Positions 47,550-57,708 are shown, numbered from the stretch's first letter. The stretch is DNA of 64,000 nucleotides from Olivibacter jilunii (GCF_900607235.1 NZ_LR027849.1:124001-188000); one strand, 5' to 3'. Numbers and translations: made by a program. Notes: a model not told the origin generated them from the sequence alone.

Positions 47550-47753
47550 CAGCTCTTCACATTGAAAACCATTCGTATGCAACACGCGAATGATGCTAAA
47601 AGCATCATTGCGCGGGGTATCGACCCGTAAGATTTTATCGCAATCCTCTAGATCAAAATTCCATTTCGCCCACGGTTGAATGCTATCTAAATAGGGCTTT
47701 AGTTGCCGGATATCCTCTTCGCGCTGTACGGAAGTTTTAAATATGTAAATCAT
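47541..47753 (-). CDS. Small conserved protein, HMA-like fold without metal cysteines
   Basis: A 70-residue protein, MIYIFKTSVQREEDIRQLKPYLDSIQPWAKWNFDLEDCDKILRVDT, ending IIRVLHTNGFQCEELSY. The beta-alpha-beta-beta-alpha-beta pattern resembles heavy-metal-associated domains, but the CxxC is missing. ATG 47753 is preferred over a longer frame from 47795 that would overlap the SIP gene. It is last in the AraC-SIP operon. Confidence 0.65.
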   Translation of the reverse strand: MIYIFKTSVQREEDIRQLKPYLDSIQPWAKWNFDLEDCDKILRVDTPRNDAFSIIRVLHTNGFQCEELSY

Positions 47754-47767
47754 CTGATAAAATTTTA

Positions 47768-48484
47768 TTATAAACCCTTTTTTCCTTCCAGCCAATAACC
47801 GTGTGAGACTATTTTACCCGCGTTTCTGGCTTTCAAAACCTTCCGGAATGTTCGGACCGATTTGGCGTTCCCGGTTAGGACAAAGTTGGATTGCTGCCAT
47901 TCGGTCGATTGGACAACGGGTAGCGCGTCCACCCATTTCTCATCACTAAATGCGTCGTTCTTATCAAATACGGTGCAATTGCTCAATGGCAACAGCGAGA
48001 CGATGTCGTGATTTTCTTTTTCCAGTTCCAAATAGAATTGAAACTGATGCCGGTTTTGTATAAGCACCGGTAAGAAAGAACAGGCAAGTCCTAAGGATGT
48101 TTCATCGCCAAAAACGACGTACTTTGCGGCTGTTGGCTCATAATACTTGTACTCTCGGGGCGGATTGATGTTAACCGTGTCGCCAATATCGAGCTTACGC
48201 ATAAAGCAGCTTCCGGGTGCTTCACCATGTATATGCGCAATGAGTTCAAGTCTTTCGCGCATATCGTCAACATAAGAAACGGTATATCGCCTGGCCTCTG
48301 TATCACTTACCCGGAAATCGATAAAACTTCCTACACCGAAATTGAACTTTCTAAAATTTCCTGTAAATTGAATTCTCTTGACGGTATCGGATAGGTATTC
48401 GACCTTGGTTACCTCCATCGTTGATGACTTAGACGATAAAACACGGTCGAAAACATCGAATACCCATTTGGGAGCGCTTGGCAT
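47768..48484 (-). CDS. Siderophore-interacting protein (ferric-siderophore reductase-like)
   Basis: A 238-residue flavoprotein-like protein. ATG 48484 (MPSAPKWVFDVFDR) is chosen over an extension overlapping the AraC gene. RRYTVSYVD is the FAD-binding motif, HIHGEAPGSCFMRKLDIGDTVNINPP the second FAD/NAD region, and GYWLEGKKGL the C-terminal family signature. Such proteins reduce ferric siderophores to release iron in the cytoplasm. It lies downstream of an AraC gene in the same direction, so iron- or siderophore-responsive control is plausible. Confidence 0.88.
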   Translation of the reverse strand: MPSAPKWVFDVFDRVLSSKSSTMEVTKVEYLSDTVKRIQFTGNFRKFNFGVGSFIDFRVSDTEARRYTVSYVDDMRERLELIAHIHGEAPGSCFMRKLDIGDTVNINPPREYKYYEPTAAKYVVFGDETSLGLACSFLPVLIQNRHQFQFYLELEKENHDIVSLLPLSNCTVFDKNDAFSDEKWVDALPVVQSTEWQQSNFVLTGNAKSVRTFRKVLKARNAGKIVSHGYWLEGKKGL

Positions 48485-48557
48485 AATCTTTATTTTTTTG
48501 AACAAAGAAACCACGAAACGACCGCGCAAAGAAGGTTGAAACAGGGTAAGTATTGGA

Positions 48558-49415
48558 CTAATCAAGGTTTTTCTTTCGAAAGCTTAATGCCGTCATACCA
48601 ACTATTTTGGTGAACAAACGAGAAAAGTAGGGATAATCGTCATAACCTAGCTCGAACGCGATTTCTTTTACCGATTTGTTGGAATGATAAAGTAAACGTT
48701 TCGCTTCAAGTATGATACGTTGCTGAATGTGATAGCGTACGGGTTGGCCGGTGCTTTTTTTGACACACTCGTTTAGGTAAACAGTGGAGACCTTTAATCG
48801 CCTGGCGTAATCAGTGGGTCGTTTTATGAGCGTGAAGTCCTTTTCCAGGATGGATTTGAATGTTTTGGTAATTACATCGAAGCGGGAAAGGGTTTCCGTT
48901 GGTTTGGTAAGTGCTGAATATTGAGAGGTAATTAAGGCGACTAAAGCATTGCAGCTCTCTCTGAGTATGATGTGATATAATTTTTCCTGTTTCCGTTGAA
49001 AATGTTTGATGCAGAGCGACATGCTTTCGGAGACGAGACTAAAAGCTTCCTGACTCAATCTTAGCGGCTTTGCGGGTGCTATTTCTTGCAGTGTATTGAG
49101 AATTTCGGGGTGAAGGTTGTCATGACTGATGATAAGTACACGGAAGTTCGCTTTCTCAACGCCGATTACCCGATGTACCTGATTGGGCTGTATATACATG
49201 AGCGCAGCGCCGACGACTTCATAGCGTTGAAAGTCGATCTCGAACGTGGTTGTTCCCTGGTCCTGAATGCAAAATAAATGATAGTCGTCCCGATGCGCTT
49301 CTGCCGCGGGCTTATGTAATTCTACATCCCTCGACGAGGCCGTTTCGAGGAAAATACCCGTTCCGAATGTACTGGCCATCGTATTTAAAGGAATGGTATG
49401 GGCACGTCGGTTCAT
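48558..49415 (-). CDS. AraC-family regulator (siderophore locus)
   Basis: A 285-residue AraC protein from a different subfamily than the SDR-linked ones. N-terminal cupin-like RDDYHLFCIQDQGTTTFEIDFQRYEVVGAALMYIQPNQVHRVI, C-terminal helices YARRLKVSTVYLNECVKKSTGQPVRYHIQQRI and SVKEIAFELGYDDYPYFSRLFTKIVG. First gene of a likely operon with the siderophore-interacting protein and the small HMA-like protein. Confidence 0.9.
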   Translation of the reverse strand: MNRRAHTIPLNTMASTFGTGIFLETASSRDVELHKPAAEAHRDDYHLFCIQDQGTTTFEIDFQRYEVVGAALMYIQPNQVHRVIGVEKANFRVLIISHDNLHPEILNTLQEIAPAKPLRLSQEAFSLVSESMSLCIKHFQRKQEKLYHIILRESCNALVALITSQYSALTKPTETLSRFDVITKTFKSILEKDFTLIKRPTDYARRLKVSTVYLNECVKKSTGQPVRYHIQQRIILEAKRLLYHSNKSVKEIAFELGYDDYPYFSRLFTKIVGMTALSFRKKNLD

Positions 49416-49489
49416 GGCTTTTTAGCGTATGTATTGTTCTGACAAAACTAATAGATGTTTCTTTTATTCGGGATAGAATACGCAATTTT

Positions 49490-50977
49490 TTATGGCTTAT
49501 CTTCTATCTTTCGCTTAATCCAATCGATAAAATCGGCGTATTTAAGGAGTTGGCGCTCGCGTTTATCCAATCGTAAGTCATCCAGCTGGGTAAACCACTT
49601 CTCGGCAATGGCTTTTCTCTTTGGCATGCTGCAGCGTCCGGGGTCTAGTTGGACCAGCTTAAAAATAAACTTCTCTATTTTGAACATCCCACCTTGCTTA
49701 CTGAATGCCCGTTTATAGGTCCGGATTTCGTAGTGAAGGTATTCGAGATTATCCAGTTCCATGTGTACCAGTAGATGCAGTAGCCATGTAGAACGGTATA
49801 TGAGCTGACTACTTACTTCACGCTCACGAAGAGCCAGCTGCAGGTATTGGTTGGCGTCTGACCAGCGGCCTTGCTGAAAGTAAGCCAAAGCGGTAAAAAA
49901 CAGTAAGGCATTGTGCTCGTCGCGATAGTAAAAGTTATTCTTTAGCAATTGTTGTTTTTTGAGCGATAGTACAAGTTGAAGGGCTTCTTCGTCCTTACGC
50001 AACTGCGTGAGCATATTGAGTCGGTAAACGTGATGAGTTTGGCTTGCCTCGCGGATGAAATGCTCGGGGTATGCGCCCTGAGATAGTTTGTCTACACGAT
50101 GGATGAAATACTGCATTTCGACATAATAGCCAATGGTTCGTAGACTATCAAGAATGCCTCGTAGCGCAGAAAGATAGTCGTAGGGCGGGAAATTCCACAT
50201 ATTTTCGTGAGCCTCGATTAGCGTGTTCAATTCTTTGAACATTTTTAAGGCTGCGTGATACTCACCGGTGCGGATGAAAAAGAACGATTGGAAGAGCAAA
50301 TGAACTTTCTTTGATTCAAATTGATGACGCATCCCTCGATTGGTGATACTTAATTCGCTCAATACCAAATCAGTTATCTTCTTTTGGTCTTGGGAAACAA
50401 GCTCATGATCGTGATTTAGGCGCTGGGTTAGCAGCTGATACAGCGATTGATGCTCGTGGATCTGCTGCATGATACGCAATAGGTTCCGTCCGAGCATTTG
50501 TTGATCTACCAGTGTCTGTTCCGGTACATCGGGAAGGCCTATATCAGTTAGATAACCCAGCTCCATGCGTAAAGATTGATATTGAATGTAGGGATCTTCC
50601 GCTTCTATTGCAAGTTTCCTGGCTTTCTTCAATTCTTTTAAGGCCATCGAAGGAAGTGAACGCTCAAAGCATAAACGAGCTTTCATGAGCGCTTGATAAC
50701 GTGCATACCAGGTATCTTGTTCAATTCGTGTTTGGATGAGCATATTGCTGAGTACCTTGTATAAATAAGCTGCGGTATTTTCAAAAGATTTTCCAGGGAA
50801 GCGCGCAGCAAACAAACTTTCAGCCTGCTGGTCAGGTGCTACCCGATATTGTGTCAGCAGATCGAATAAAGCTACATATTCTTTGTGAGCCCTTTGCCCG
50901 GCGCAGTGTTGTTTGAACTGCTTCCGCTCCGAAACAGATAGTCCACCGATCAATTTTTCCAGTTCAAGCTTCAGCAT
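49490..50977 (-). CDS. Helical TPR-like protein, candidate RusR-like regulator of ribose locus
   Basis: A 495-residue, almost entirely alpha-helical protein (MLKLELEKLIGGLSVSERKQFKQHCAGQRAHKEYVALFDLLTQY; TPR-like ALKELKKARKLAIEAEDPYIQYQSLRMELGYL; ALKMFKELNTLIEA). No signal peptide, membrane helix or recognisable helix-turn-helix. It is divergent from the ribokinase gene, as rusR is in the ribose-scavenging locus of B. thetaiotaomicron, whose product is an unusual regulator. Calling this one a homologue rests on position and my recollection, not on an alignment. Confidence 0.6.
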   Translation of the reverse strand: MLKLELEKLIGGLSVSERKQFKQHCAGQRAHKEYVALFDLLTQYRVAPDQQAESLFAARFPGKSFENTAAYLYKVLSNMLIQTRIEQDTWYARYQALMKARLCFERSLPSMALKELKKARKLAIEAEDPYIQYQSLRMELGYLTDIGLPDVPEQTLVDQQMLGRNLLRIMQQIHEHQSLYQLLTQRLNHDHELVSQDQKKITDLVLSELSITNRGMRHQFESKKVHLLFQSFFFIRTGEYHAALKMFKELNTLIEAHENMWNFPPYDYLSALRGILDSLRTIGYYVEMQYFIHRVDKLSQGAYPEHFIREASQTHHVYRLNMLTQLRKDEEALQLVLSLKKQQLLKNNFYYRDEHNALLFFTALAYFQQGRWSDANQYLQLALREREVSSQLIYRSTWLLHLLVHMELDNLEYLHYEIRTYKRAFSKQGGMFKIEKFIFKLVQLDPGRCSMPKRKAIAEKWFTQLDDLRLDKRERQLLKYADFIDWIKRKIEDKP

Positions 50978-51103
50978 ATTAATAAATTCAGGAAAATAAA
51001 ATAATAGTCTGTTTACAAATGGTTGTTAGTGAGTGTTATGTGGTAAATATAGAGATTAAAAAATAAAATTACGATTCAGGAATTATATGAATTTGTGTCT
51101 ATT

Positions 51104-51129
51104 TTGAAACTGTTAAGGGACTATCTTTG
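51104..51129 (+). promoter_or_regulatory. Promoter of ribose locus (-7 TATCTTTG)
   Basis: A perfect -7 element TATCTTTG (51122-51129) with TTG at 51104-51106. The spacing of 15 bp is shorter than the usual 17-20, suggesting activator dependence. The ribokinase start is at 51191, leaving a leader of about 55 bases. No other signal is seen in 50978-51190. Confidence 0.5.
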
Positions 51130-51190
51130 AAAATAGATAAAGCTGCACAAGGCAGTTGATCAAATTATAAACTTTTTCCTTAGATCATAT

Positions 51191-52105
51191 ATGAAGAAAA
51201 TTATCGTAGCAGGTAGTATGAACATGGACATGGTGGTCAAAACAAGTCATATTCCCCGACCGGGAGAGACTGTATTAGGCGGGTCTTTTTTTATGAACCC
51301 CGGTGGCAAGGGCGCCAATCAGGCCATCGCGGTAGCACGCTTGGGTGGGGATGTTGCTTTTATTGGAAAGATGGGCGATGATATCTTCGGCAAACAGTCA
51401 GCCCAATTATTCGAGGAAGAAGGAGTGAACACGCAGGGTATTGTTTCGGATGCTGCGCTGCCTTCCGGCATTGCCTTGATAACCGTTGATCAAAAGGGAG
51501 AAAACAGCATTGTGGTGGCACCGGGAGCGAATGCGAACTTGAAAGCGACCGATGTGGAAAAGGCGCTTACCTATTATCCCGATGCGGCATTGCTGCTTAT
51601 TCAGCTCGAAATACCCATGGACACTGTGGCTTACACAGCCAAAAGGGCCAAAGAGAAAGGGATGAAGATCATCCTGAATCCAGCGCCCGCAAATGAACTG
51701 CCTAAGGAAGTGTTTGAATTGATGGATATCATAACACCGAATGAAAGTGAAGCCGAAATGTTATCGGGTATACGGATAGCTGACCTGGACAGTGCCGGGC
51801 AAGCTGCTCGGAAGATACAAGCAAAAGGTCCCAAGCAGGTAATTATTACCATGGGAAAGCAGGGCGCTGCGGTGTTGGAGGATGATGCATTCTTCCATGT
51901 TCCTGCACCAAGTGTGGAAACCATCGATACTACGGCTGCGGGCGATGTATTCAACGGGGCTTTGGCCGTAGCGATCGCTGAGGGTAAGCCTCTGCGCGAA
52001 GCGACAAACTTTGCCTGTCGGGCTGCTGCTATTGCCGTAACCCGTTTGGGCGCGCAATCATCCATTCCTTATCGGAATGAGGTGCTGATGAGTATCATCA
52101 GCTAG
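51191..52105 (+). CDS. rbsK: Ribokinase
   Basis: A 304-residue PfkB-family kinase that makes ribose 5-phosphate from ribose. GSMNMDMVVKTSHIPRPGETVLGGSFFMNPGGKGANQAIAVARLGG is the N-terminal signature with the substrate-binding GGKGANQA. NPAPANELPKEVFELMDIITPNESEAEMLSG and the anion-hole/catalytic motif DTTAAGDVFNGALAVAIAEG (Asp base) complete it. Length equals E. coli RbsK (309). First gene of the ribose locus; the permease follows 36 bp later. Confidence 0.96.
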   Translation: MKKIIVAGSMNMDMVVKTSHIPRPGETVLGGSFFMNPGGKGANQAIAVARLGGDVAFIGKMGDDIFGKQSAQLFEEEGVNTQGIVSDAALPSGIALITVDQKGENSIVVAPGANANLKATDVEKALTYYPDAALLLIQLEIPMDTVAYTAKRAKEKGMKIILNPAPANELPKEVFELMDIITPNESEAEMLSGIRIADLDSAGQAARKIQAKGPKQVIITMGKQGAAVLEDDAFFHVPAPSVETIDTTAAGDVFNGALAVAIAEGKPLREATNFACRAAAIAVTRLGAQSSIPYRNEVLMSIIS

Positions 52106-52141
52106 CAATATTGAACCAATTAACCAAATTTTAAACGGATT

Positions 52142-53149
52142 ATGTTTATTGTAGAAACCTATACGCTGGCGGTCGTATGCTGCCTAATTACCATGCTCTG
52201 CTGGGGTTCATGGGCTAATACGCAAAAGTTAGTGCAGGGGCAGTGGCGGTTCGAACTGTTCTATTGGGATTATGTATTGGGCATCCTGCTGTTTGCACTG
52301 CTCGGTGCATTCACGCTAGGTAGTTATGGTGAGGGGGGAAGGTCTTTTTTACAAGACTTGGAGCAGGCAGAAGCCGCTAATATCCGGAGTGCACTGATAG
52401 GCGGTGTGGTATTTAATTTGGCAAACATCCTGCTCACAGCCGCCATCGCTCATGCGGGTATGGCGGTGGCCTTTCCACTTGGCATTGGCCTGGCCTTGAT
52501 TATTGGCGTCGTATTGAACTACGTGCTGGCGAGTAAGGGAGATCCTCTTTTGCTTTTTACGGGTGTCACCTGTGTGAGTGTGGCCATCATCCTGAACGCC
52601 TTGGCCTATCGTATGCATCGAGGTGGAAATATGGATAGTCGCGCTACGGGAAAGTGGATTGTCGTTTCGATCATTGCGGGGATATTGATGTCAACCTTTT
52701 ATCCCTTTGTAGCGGCCGGCATGGACCTCTCGGATTTTAGGACACCCGCTGTAGGAAAGATGACGCCTTATACCGCTTTTGTGATTTTCGCACTCGGAAT
52801 CGCGGTGAGCAACTTGTTTTTTAACAGCTTCTTGATGCGGAGACCCTTGGAGGGACCGCCTATCGCATATAGCATGTATTTCCGCGGCCCGCTGCGCATG
52901 CATACAGTGGGACTTCTGGGTGGCGCTATCTGGGGGCTTGGAAATCTCTTTAACCTGATTGCCGCCGGAAAGGCCGGTCCGGCGATTTCCTACGGGCTGG
53001 GACAGGGGGCTACTCTGGTTGCCGCAGTGTGGGGCGTGTTTGTCTGGAAGGAGTTTCAAGGTGGGAGCAAAACCGTTAAATTTTATATAACATCCATGTT
53101 TCTGCTTTTTATTATCGGTCTCGGATTGATAATAATGGCGGGAAACTGA
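52142..53149 (+). CDS. GRP-type sugar (ribose) permease, RusT-like
   Basis: A 335-residue inner-membrane protein with about ten helices of the drug/metabolite transporter superfamily, glucose/ribose porter (GRP) branch: TLAVVCCLITMLCWGSWANTQKLVQGQWRFELFYWDYVLGILLFALLGAFTLGS and the late GPAISYGLGQGATLVAAVWGVFVWKEFQGG. Genes of this kind sit beside ribokinase in Bacteroidota ribose loci and bring ribose from the periplasm to the cytoplasm. Substrate inferred from context. Confidence 0.88.
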   Translation: MFIVETYTLAVVCCLITMLCWGSWANTQKLVQGQWRFELFYWDYVLGILLFALLGAFTLGSYGEGGRSFLQDLEQAEAANIRSALIGGVVFNLANILLTAAIAHAGMAVAFPLGIGLALIIGVVLNYVLASKGDPLLLFTGVTCVSVAIILNALAYRMHRGGNMDSRATGKWIVVSIIAGILMSTFYPFVAAGMDLSDFRTPAVGKMTPYTAFVIFALGIAVSNLFFNSFLMRRPLEGPPIAYSMYFRGPLRMHTVGLLGGAIWGLGNLFNLIAAGKAGPAISYGLGQGATLVAAVWGVFVWKEFQGGSKTVKFYITSMFLLFIIGLGLIIMAGN

Positions 53150-53180
53150 ACCTAATTTGTAAACCTTAATTTCAAAAGAA

Positions 53181-56117
53181 ATGGAAAAGATTTCTAAGGG
53201 CTTCTTATTGCTCTGTTTTTCCTTATGGTATCTTCCCGGTTTCGCACAGTTGACCGTAAAGGGGACGGTTAAAGAACAAGGGACTGAGCGTGCGCTGGTA
53301 AAGGCCAGCATTACGGCCGTTGGTAGCGGAAAAACGGCCTTAACGGATGAAAAAGGTCGTTTTGAGTTATCGGTAGCCAATTTACAGGATACGCTTCGAA
53401 TCACGTATTTGGGCTATACTGATCGCTTGATACCTCTGCAGGGAAGGGCTTCTGTGATTGTGCAGCTCGTGCCCGACGCCTCAAAACTGGACGAGGTGGT
53501 GGTAGTAGGATATGGATCGATGAAGAAAGGCGAAGTGACCAGCGCTATTGCCAATGTAAAATCGGACGAATTTGTACAGGGTATGGTGCGGAGTCCTACG
53601 CAGCTCCTGCAAGGTAAAGTGGCGGGCCTGCAAATGTCCAATCCATCGGGCGACCCGACCGCCGGTGTTCAAATTAACATCCGAGGCGTTTCCACAATAT
53701 CGGCTTCATCGGACCCTTTAGTGGTTATTGATGGAATCCCCGGCGGGAGTCTGAACGCCATTGCACCTGAAGACGTGGAGTCTATTGATGTGTTAAAAGA
53801 CGGATCGGCTGCAGCCATTTATGGTACGCGTGGTACAAACGGGGTGATCCTTGTAACAACTAAAAAGGCAAAGGCCGGTGCAGCTTCTTTGGATTACCAT
53901 ACATATTACAGTTATGAGCAGTTGCAGAAAAAGCCGGAACTGTTGAATGCGACGGACTATCGGAGCCTATTACAGGATCCGCAGTTTGCGGACAAGGTAA
54001 GCGATGAGGGCACTTCTACGGATTGGGTGGAGGAGGTAACACGGACGCCGATCAATTTTGTGCATAATCTTTCGCTAAGAGGCGGGACGGCAAGTACAAA
54101 CTACATGCTTTCGGGAACCTATCGTTCACAGGAGGGAGTTTTACTGCGCACTTATAAGAAGCCGATTATTTTGAAAGCCAATATCAACCACAATATGTGG
54201 GACGATAAATTGAAATTCCAGTTTAATATCAGCAATTCGATGGTTACGCAGCAGGTTACTTGGTATGATGCTTTTCTGCAAGCGATGTTGTCAAATCCAA
54301 CGCGACCGGTTTATGCAGCGGACGGAACTTACAACGAATACGGGGTTTCTTACAAACCTTATAATCCGGTTGCTTTACTGAATGAGGAAACGGATAAGCA
54401 GCGGGCGAATACCTTATTAACCAGTGGACGAATAACGTATTCACCCATCAGTAATTTAAATGTAAGTGTTATGGGCGGATTTCAACGCTATGACGATACA
54501 CGTGATAAATGGAATACTTTCCGCTATTTTACGACAACGATCGAAAACAAGAACGGTGAAGTTACGAAGTGGAATAACTTGCATATGGATCGGACACTGG
54601 AACTGACGGCTGATTACGTGAAAGACATCGGATTGCATAGTATAACGGGCATGATCGGTTACAATTATCAGGATTTTAACCGGCAGGGAAGCTCCATGTA
54701 TGCCTTTGATTTTCCGACCGACTATTTTGAGGCTTGGAACATTCAATCGTCAAATGCCATCTTAGATGGGAGGGCACAGCTGTCGAGCTATCGTAATAAT
54801 AGTAAGCTCATTTCTTTCTTCGGACGGCTTACTTACAATTATGCGGATAAATATATGGTGATGACCAGTCTTCGGCGGGAAGGATCTACCAAATTCGGAA
54901 AGGATAACAAATGGGGTTTCTTTCCTGCGGTTTCAGCGGGCTGGCGAATCTCGAAGGAGCGCTTTATGGAAAACGCAAAGGCTATTGACGACCTGAAGTT
55001 ACGCGTTGGATATGGCATCACGGGTACGGAGATCGGAAGTGCCTATCAATCCCTTGTACTTTTAAATTATACCTCACCTAGTTTTCTTAATGGCGAATGG
55101 ATACGTGGGGTGGTCCCGGCATCTAACCCTAATCCAAATCTGAAGTGGGAGCGGAAAGCTGAATGGAACGTTGGTTTGGATGTAAGCTTACTGAAAAGCC
55201 GAATAAGCGCTACGTTGGATCTGTATGATCGTACGACCAGCGATCTACTGGCCGAATACCAGGTGCCAGTGCCTCCTAATTATACCAGTTCGATGTGGGC
55301 AAATGTGGGTAAAATAAATAACCGCGGAGTGGAAATCTCATTAACAGGAAAAGCTGTGCAACGTGAACAGTTTGATTTGAGTTTGACGGGCAACTTCTCC
55401 TATAATAAGAACAAGGTGGTATCCTTATCGAACGAAAGCTATCAGCGGGATTACTGGTATACGGGTTGGACCTCATCGGGTATACAACAATACACCCATA
55501 TTGTTAAACAGGGCGAACCTTTGGGTAATTTTTACGGATTGAAAGCAGTAGGTCTATCTGAGGAAGGTAGGTGGCTGGTTGAGGCATTGGACGGCGGACA
55601 AAAACTGCAGAGTGAGGCAGGACAGGAAGATAAGCAAGTGCTTGGAAACGGCCTGCCAAAGATGTATGCTTCTTTGAATGTATATATGCGCTATAGGAAG
55701 TTTGATCTAGGGATGATGGTGAGGGGTGCATTTGATTACCAGGTGTTTAATGAATACCGTGCGCATTGGGAAACGATGGGTAGGATAAGTGAGGGAAACC
55801 TCCCTAAATCAGCCCTAAATAAACCCTTTGGCAGTAATTCCTATGTATGGGAACCGCAGGTTTATAATAGCTATTTTATCGAGGATGGAGATTTTGTAAA
55901 GATTGACAACATAACTTTTGGCTACAACCTGAACCTGAACAATAAGTATTTTAAAAGGTTACGGGTCTATCTCTCGGGCCTTAACCTATATACCTTTACC
56001 GGCTACAAAGGCATGGATCCGGAGGTAAGTATAAAAGGCTTAGCGCCGGGAGTTGAAAGTAAATCGCTTTATCCTACGGTGCGATCCTATACATTGGGCT
56101 GTATGATTAACCTATAA
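53181..56117 (+). CDS. SusC/RagA-family TonB-dependent transporter
   Basis: A 978-residue outer-membrane receptor. Signal peptide FLLLCFSLWYLPGFAQ; a carboxypeptidase-regulatory-like domain (about 23-100; VKGTVKEQGTERALVKASITAV); a plug with the SusC hallmark VVVVGYGSMKKGEVTSAI and AIYGTRGTNGVILVTTKK; then the 22-strand barrel ending YTLGCMINL. Pairs with the SusD gene 10 bp downstream. By context it imports a ribose- or ADP-ribose-containing compound. Confidence 0.95.
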   Translation: MEKISKGFLLLCFSLWYLPGFAQLTVKGTVKEQGTERALVKASITAVGSGKTALTDEKGRFELSVANLQDTLRITYLGYTDRLIPLQGRASVIVQLVPDASKLDEVVVVGYGSMKKGEVTSAIANVKSDEFVQGMVRSPTQLLQGKVAGLQMSNPSGDPTAGVQINIRGVSTISASSDPLVVIDGIPGGSLNAIAPEDVESIDVLKDGSAAAIYGTRGTNGVILVTTKKAKAGAASLDYHTYYSYEQLQKKPELLNATDYRSLLQDPQFADKVSDEGTSTDWVEEVTRTPINFVHNLSLRGGTASTNYMLSGTYRSQEGVLLRTYKKPIILKANINHNMWDDKLKFQFNISNSMVTQQVTWYDAFLQAMLSNPTRPVYAADGTYNEYGVSYKPYNPVALLNEETDKQRANTLLTSGRITYSPISNLNVSVMGGFQRYDDTRDKWNTFRYFTTTIENKNGEVTKWNNLHMDRTLELTADYVKDIGLHSITGMIGYNYQDFNRQGSSMYAFDFPTDYFEAWNIQSSNAILDGRAQLSSYRNNSKLISFFGRLTYNYADKYMVMTSLRREGSTKFGKDNKWGFFPAVSAGWRISKERFMENAKAIDDLKLRVGYGITGTEIGSAYQSLVLLNYTSPSFLNGEWIRGVVPASNPNPNLKWERKAEWNVGLDVSLLKSRISATLDLYDRTTSDLLAEYQVPVPPNYTSSMWANVGKINNRGVEISLTGKAVQREQFDLSLTGNFSYNKNKVVSLSNESYQRDYWYTGWTSSGIQQYTHIVKQGEPLGNFYGLKAVGLSEEGRWLVEALDGGQKLQSEAGQEDKQVLGNGLPKMYASLNVYMRYRKFDLGMMVRGAFDYQVFNEYRAHWETMGRISEGNLPKSALNKPFGSNSYVWEPQVYNSYFIEDGDFVKIDNITFGYNLNLNNKYFKRLRVYLSGLNLYTFTGYKGMDPEVSIKGLAPGVESKSLYPTVRSYTLGCMINL

Positions 56118-56127
56118 ATCGTGTATT

Positions 56128-57690
56128 ATGAAAATGTATCTATTTCGAATAACATTTGTGTTATTAAATATATTGAGCTTTAGTGCTTGTACCAATCTGG
56201 ATGAGGAGGTGTATGATCAAATGACGGAAGAGCATTTCTATCGGGACGAGCGGGATCTGCTGGCAGCAGTGGCGCCAGTATATGGAGGATATAGGGGCTT
56301 GTTGGAATGGCGTAAATGGTGGGATTTTGAGGAGACCACAGATATTGTGGTGACGCCGAGGGCTGCGTGGTTTGACGGTGGAATTTACATCCGTTTGAAT
56401 AATCACACGTGGCGAAGTGAGGATCCGCATTTTTCCGATCTTTGGGGCCAAGCTTATGGCGGTATCAGTGATTGCAATCGCGTGATTTATCAGATCAATA
56501 AGGCCGAGTTCCCTATTCAGAACAAGGACAGATTTATTGCCGAATTAGAGCTGGCGAGAGCCTACTGGTATTATATTCTCTGCGAAGCTTTTGGAAATGT
56601 GCCGCTGATCGATCGTTTTGATGTGGAACCGGGATATTTACCGGCGACTAATACAAGGCAGGAAGTGTTCGATTTTATTGAAGCGAGTATCAAAAAAAAT
56701 GTAGATTTATTGAGTGAGGATACTCGACTTTCTTACGGAAGGTTTAATAAATTCAATGCGAAAATGCTATTGGCGCGCTTGTATTTAAATGCGGAAGCTT
56801 GGATTGGGAAACCCATGTATGATGCCTGTAAGCTTTTGTGCGATGAAATTATCGCTTCCGGGAAGTATAGCCTGGAACCGGATTATAGTGCTCCTTTTGC
56901 GGTGCGTAACGAAAACTCACCGGAGATCATATTCGCTTATCCTAACGATGAGGTAAAAACAGGTAGTACGATTTATATGGCCTTGCAGAAAACACTGCAT
57001 CCTTCTAACGTAAAGACCTTTAACTTGCAGACCTGGCTGGATAATGGGGTTTGTGCGGTCCCTTCGTTTGTTGAGCATTATGCAGCGGATGATCATCGTC
57101 TGGAGAAGACTTGGCGTATGGGCCAGCAGTATGGTAGTGACGGATCGATGCTTTATTGTACAGGAATTGTACCAGGATGGGCCGGAAAACCATTGAATTA
57201 TACTAAAGAGGTATCCAGTTTGGAGAATGGCGGCGAGGCCGAAGGCTATCGTTGCGGAAAATATGAAATCGAAATGGGAACAAGCCGAGCGATGAACAAT
57301 GACTGGGTGGCTATGCGTTACGCTGAGGTTTATTATATGAAAGCAGAGTGCATTTTACGATTGGGAGAAGATGCAAATGAAGCGGCAATCTTGGTGAATG
57401 CGGTACGCAAGCGAAGCGTGGAGTCGGCATTGAGCGCTTCAGACTTAACGGAAACCGTTCAGGTGAACGGTACAGCTGTTAGATGGGGAAATATGCTGCT
57501 CGAGTGGGGGCGTGAGTTTGCACTGGAAGGTTTGAGACGATCGCAGTTAATCCGTTTTGATAATAATTATACCCGCGGTGAATGGCGCTTTCACTCGGCC
57601 TCACAAAGTGAACATCTGAATCTTTTTCCGATTCCGTTTACGGAGATGCAGGCGAACCCGAACTTAAAACAGAACCCCGGATACAATTAA
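56128..57690 (+). CDS. SusD/RagB-family substrate-binding lipoprotein
   Basis: A 520-residue surface lipoprotein with lipobox SFSAC (Cys at about 21) and an N-terminal TPR-like SusD part (EEHFYRDERDLLAAVAPVYGGYRGLLEW), then AELELARAYWYYILCEAFGNVPLID. The C-terminal region has EWGREFALEGLRRSQLIRFDN and ends NPNLKQNPGYN, as usual. Forms the lid on the SusC barrel encoded just upstream. Confidence 0.95.
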   Translation: MKMYLFRITFVLLNILSFSACTNLDEEVYDQMTEEHFYRDERDLLAAVAPVYGGYRGLLEWRKWWDFEETTDIVVTPRAAWFDGGIYIRLNNHTWRSEDPHFSDLWGQAYGGISDCNRVIYQINKAEFPIQNKDRFIAELELARAYWYYILCEAFGNVPLIDRFDVEPGYLPATNTRQEVFDFIEASIKKNVDLLSEDTRLSYGRFNKFNAKMLLARLYLNAEAWIGKPMYDACKLLCDEIIASGKYSLEPDYSAPFAVRNENSPEIIFAYPNDEVKTGSTIYMALQKTLHPSNVKTFNLQTWLDNGVCAVPSFVEHYAADDHRLEKTWRMGQQYGSDGSMLYCTGIVPGWAGKPLNYTKEVSSLENGGEAEGYRCGKYEIEMGTSRAMNNDWVAMRYAEVYYMKAECILRLGEDANEAAILVNAVRKRSVESALSASDLTETVQVNGTAVRWGNMLLEWGREFALEGLRRSQLIRFDNNYTRGEWRFHSASQSEHLNLFPIPFTEMQANPNLKQNPGYN

Positions 57691-57708
57691 ATTTTTTAAA
57701 CCTTTAAT

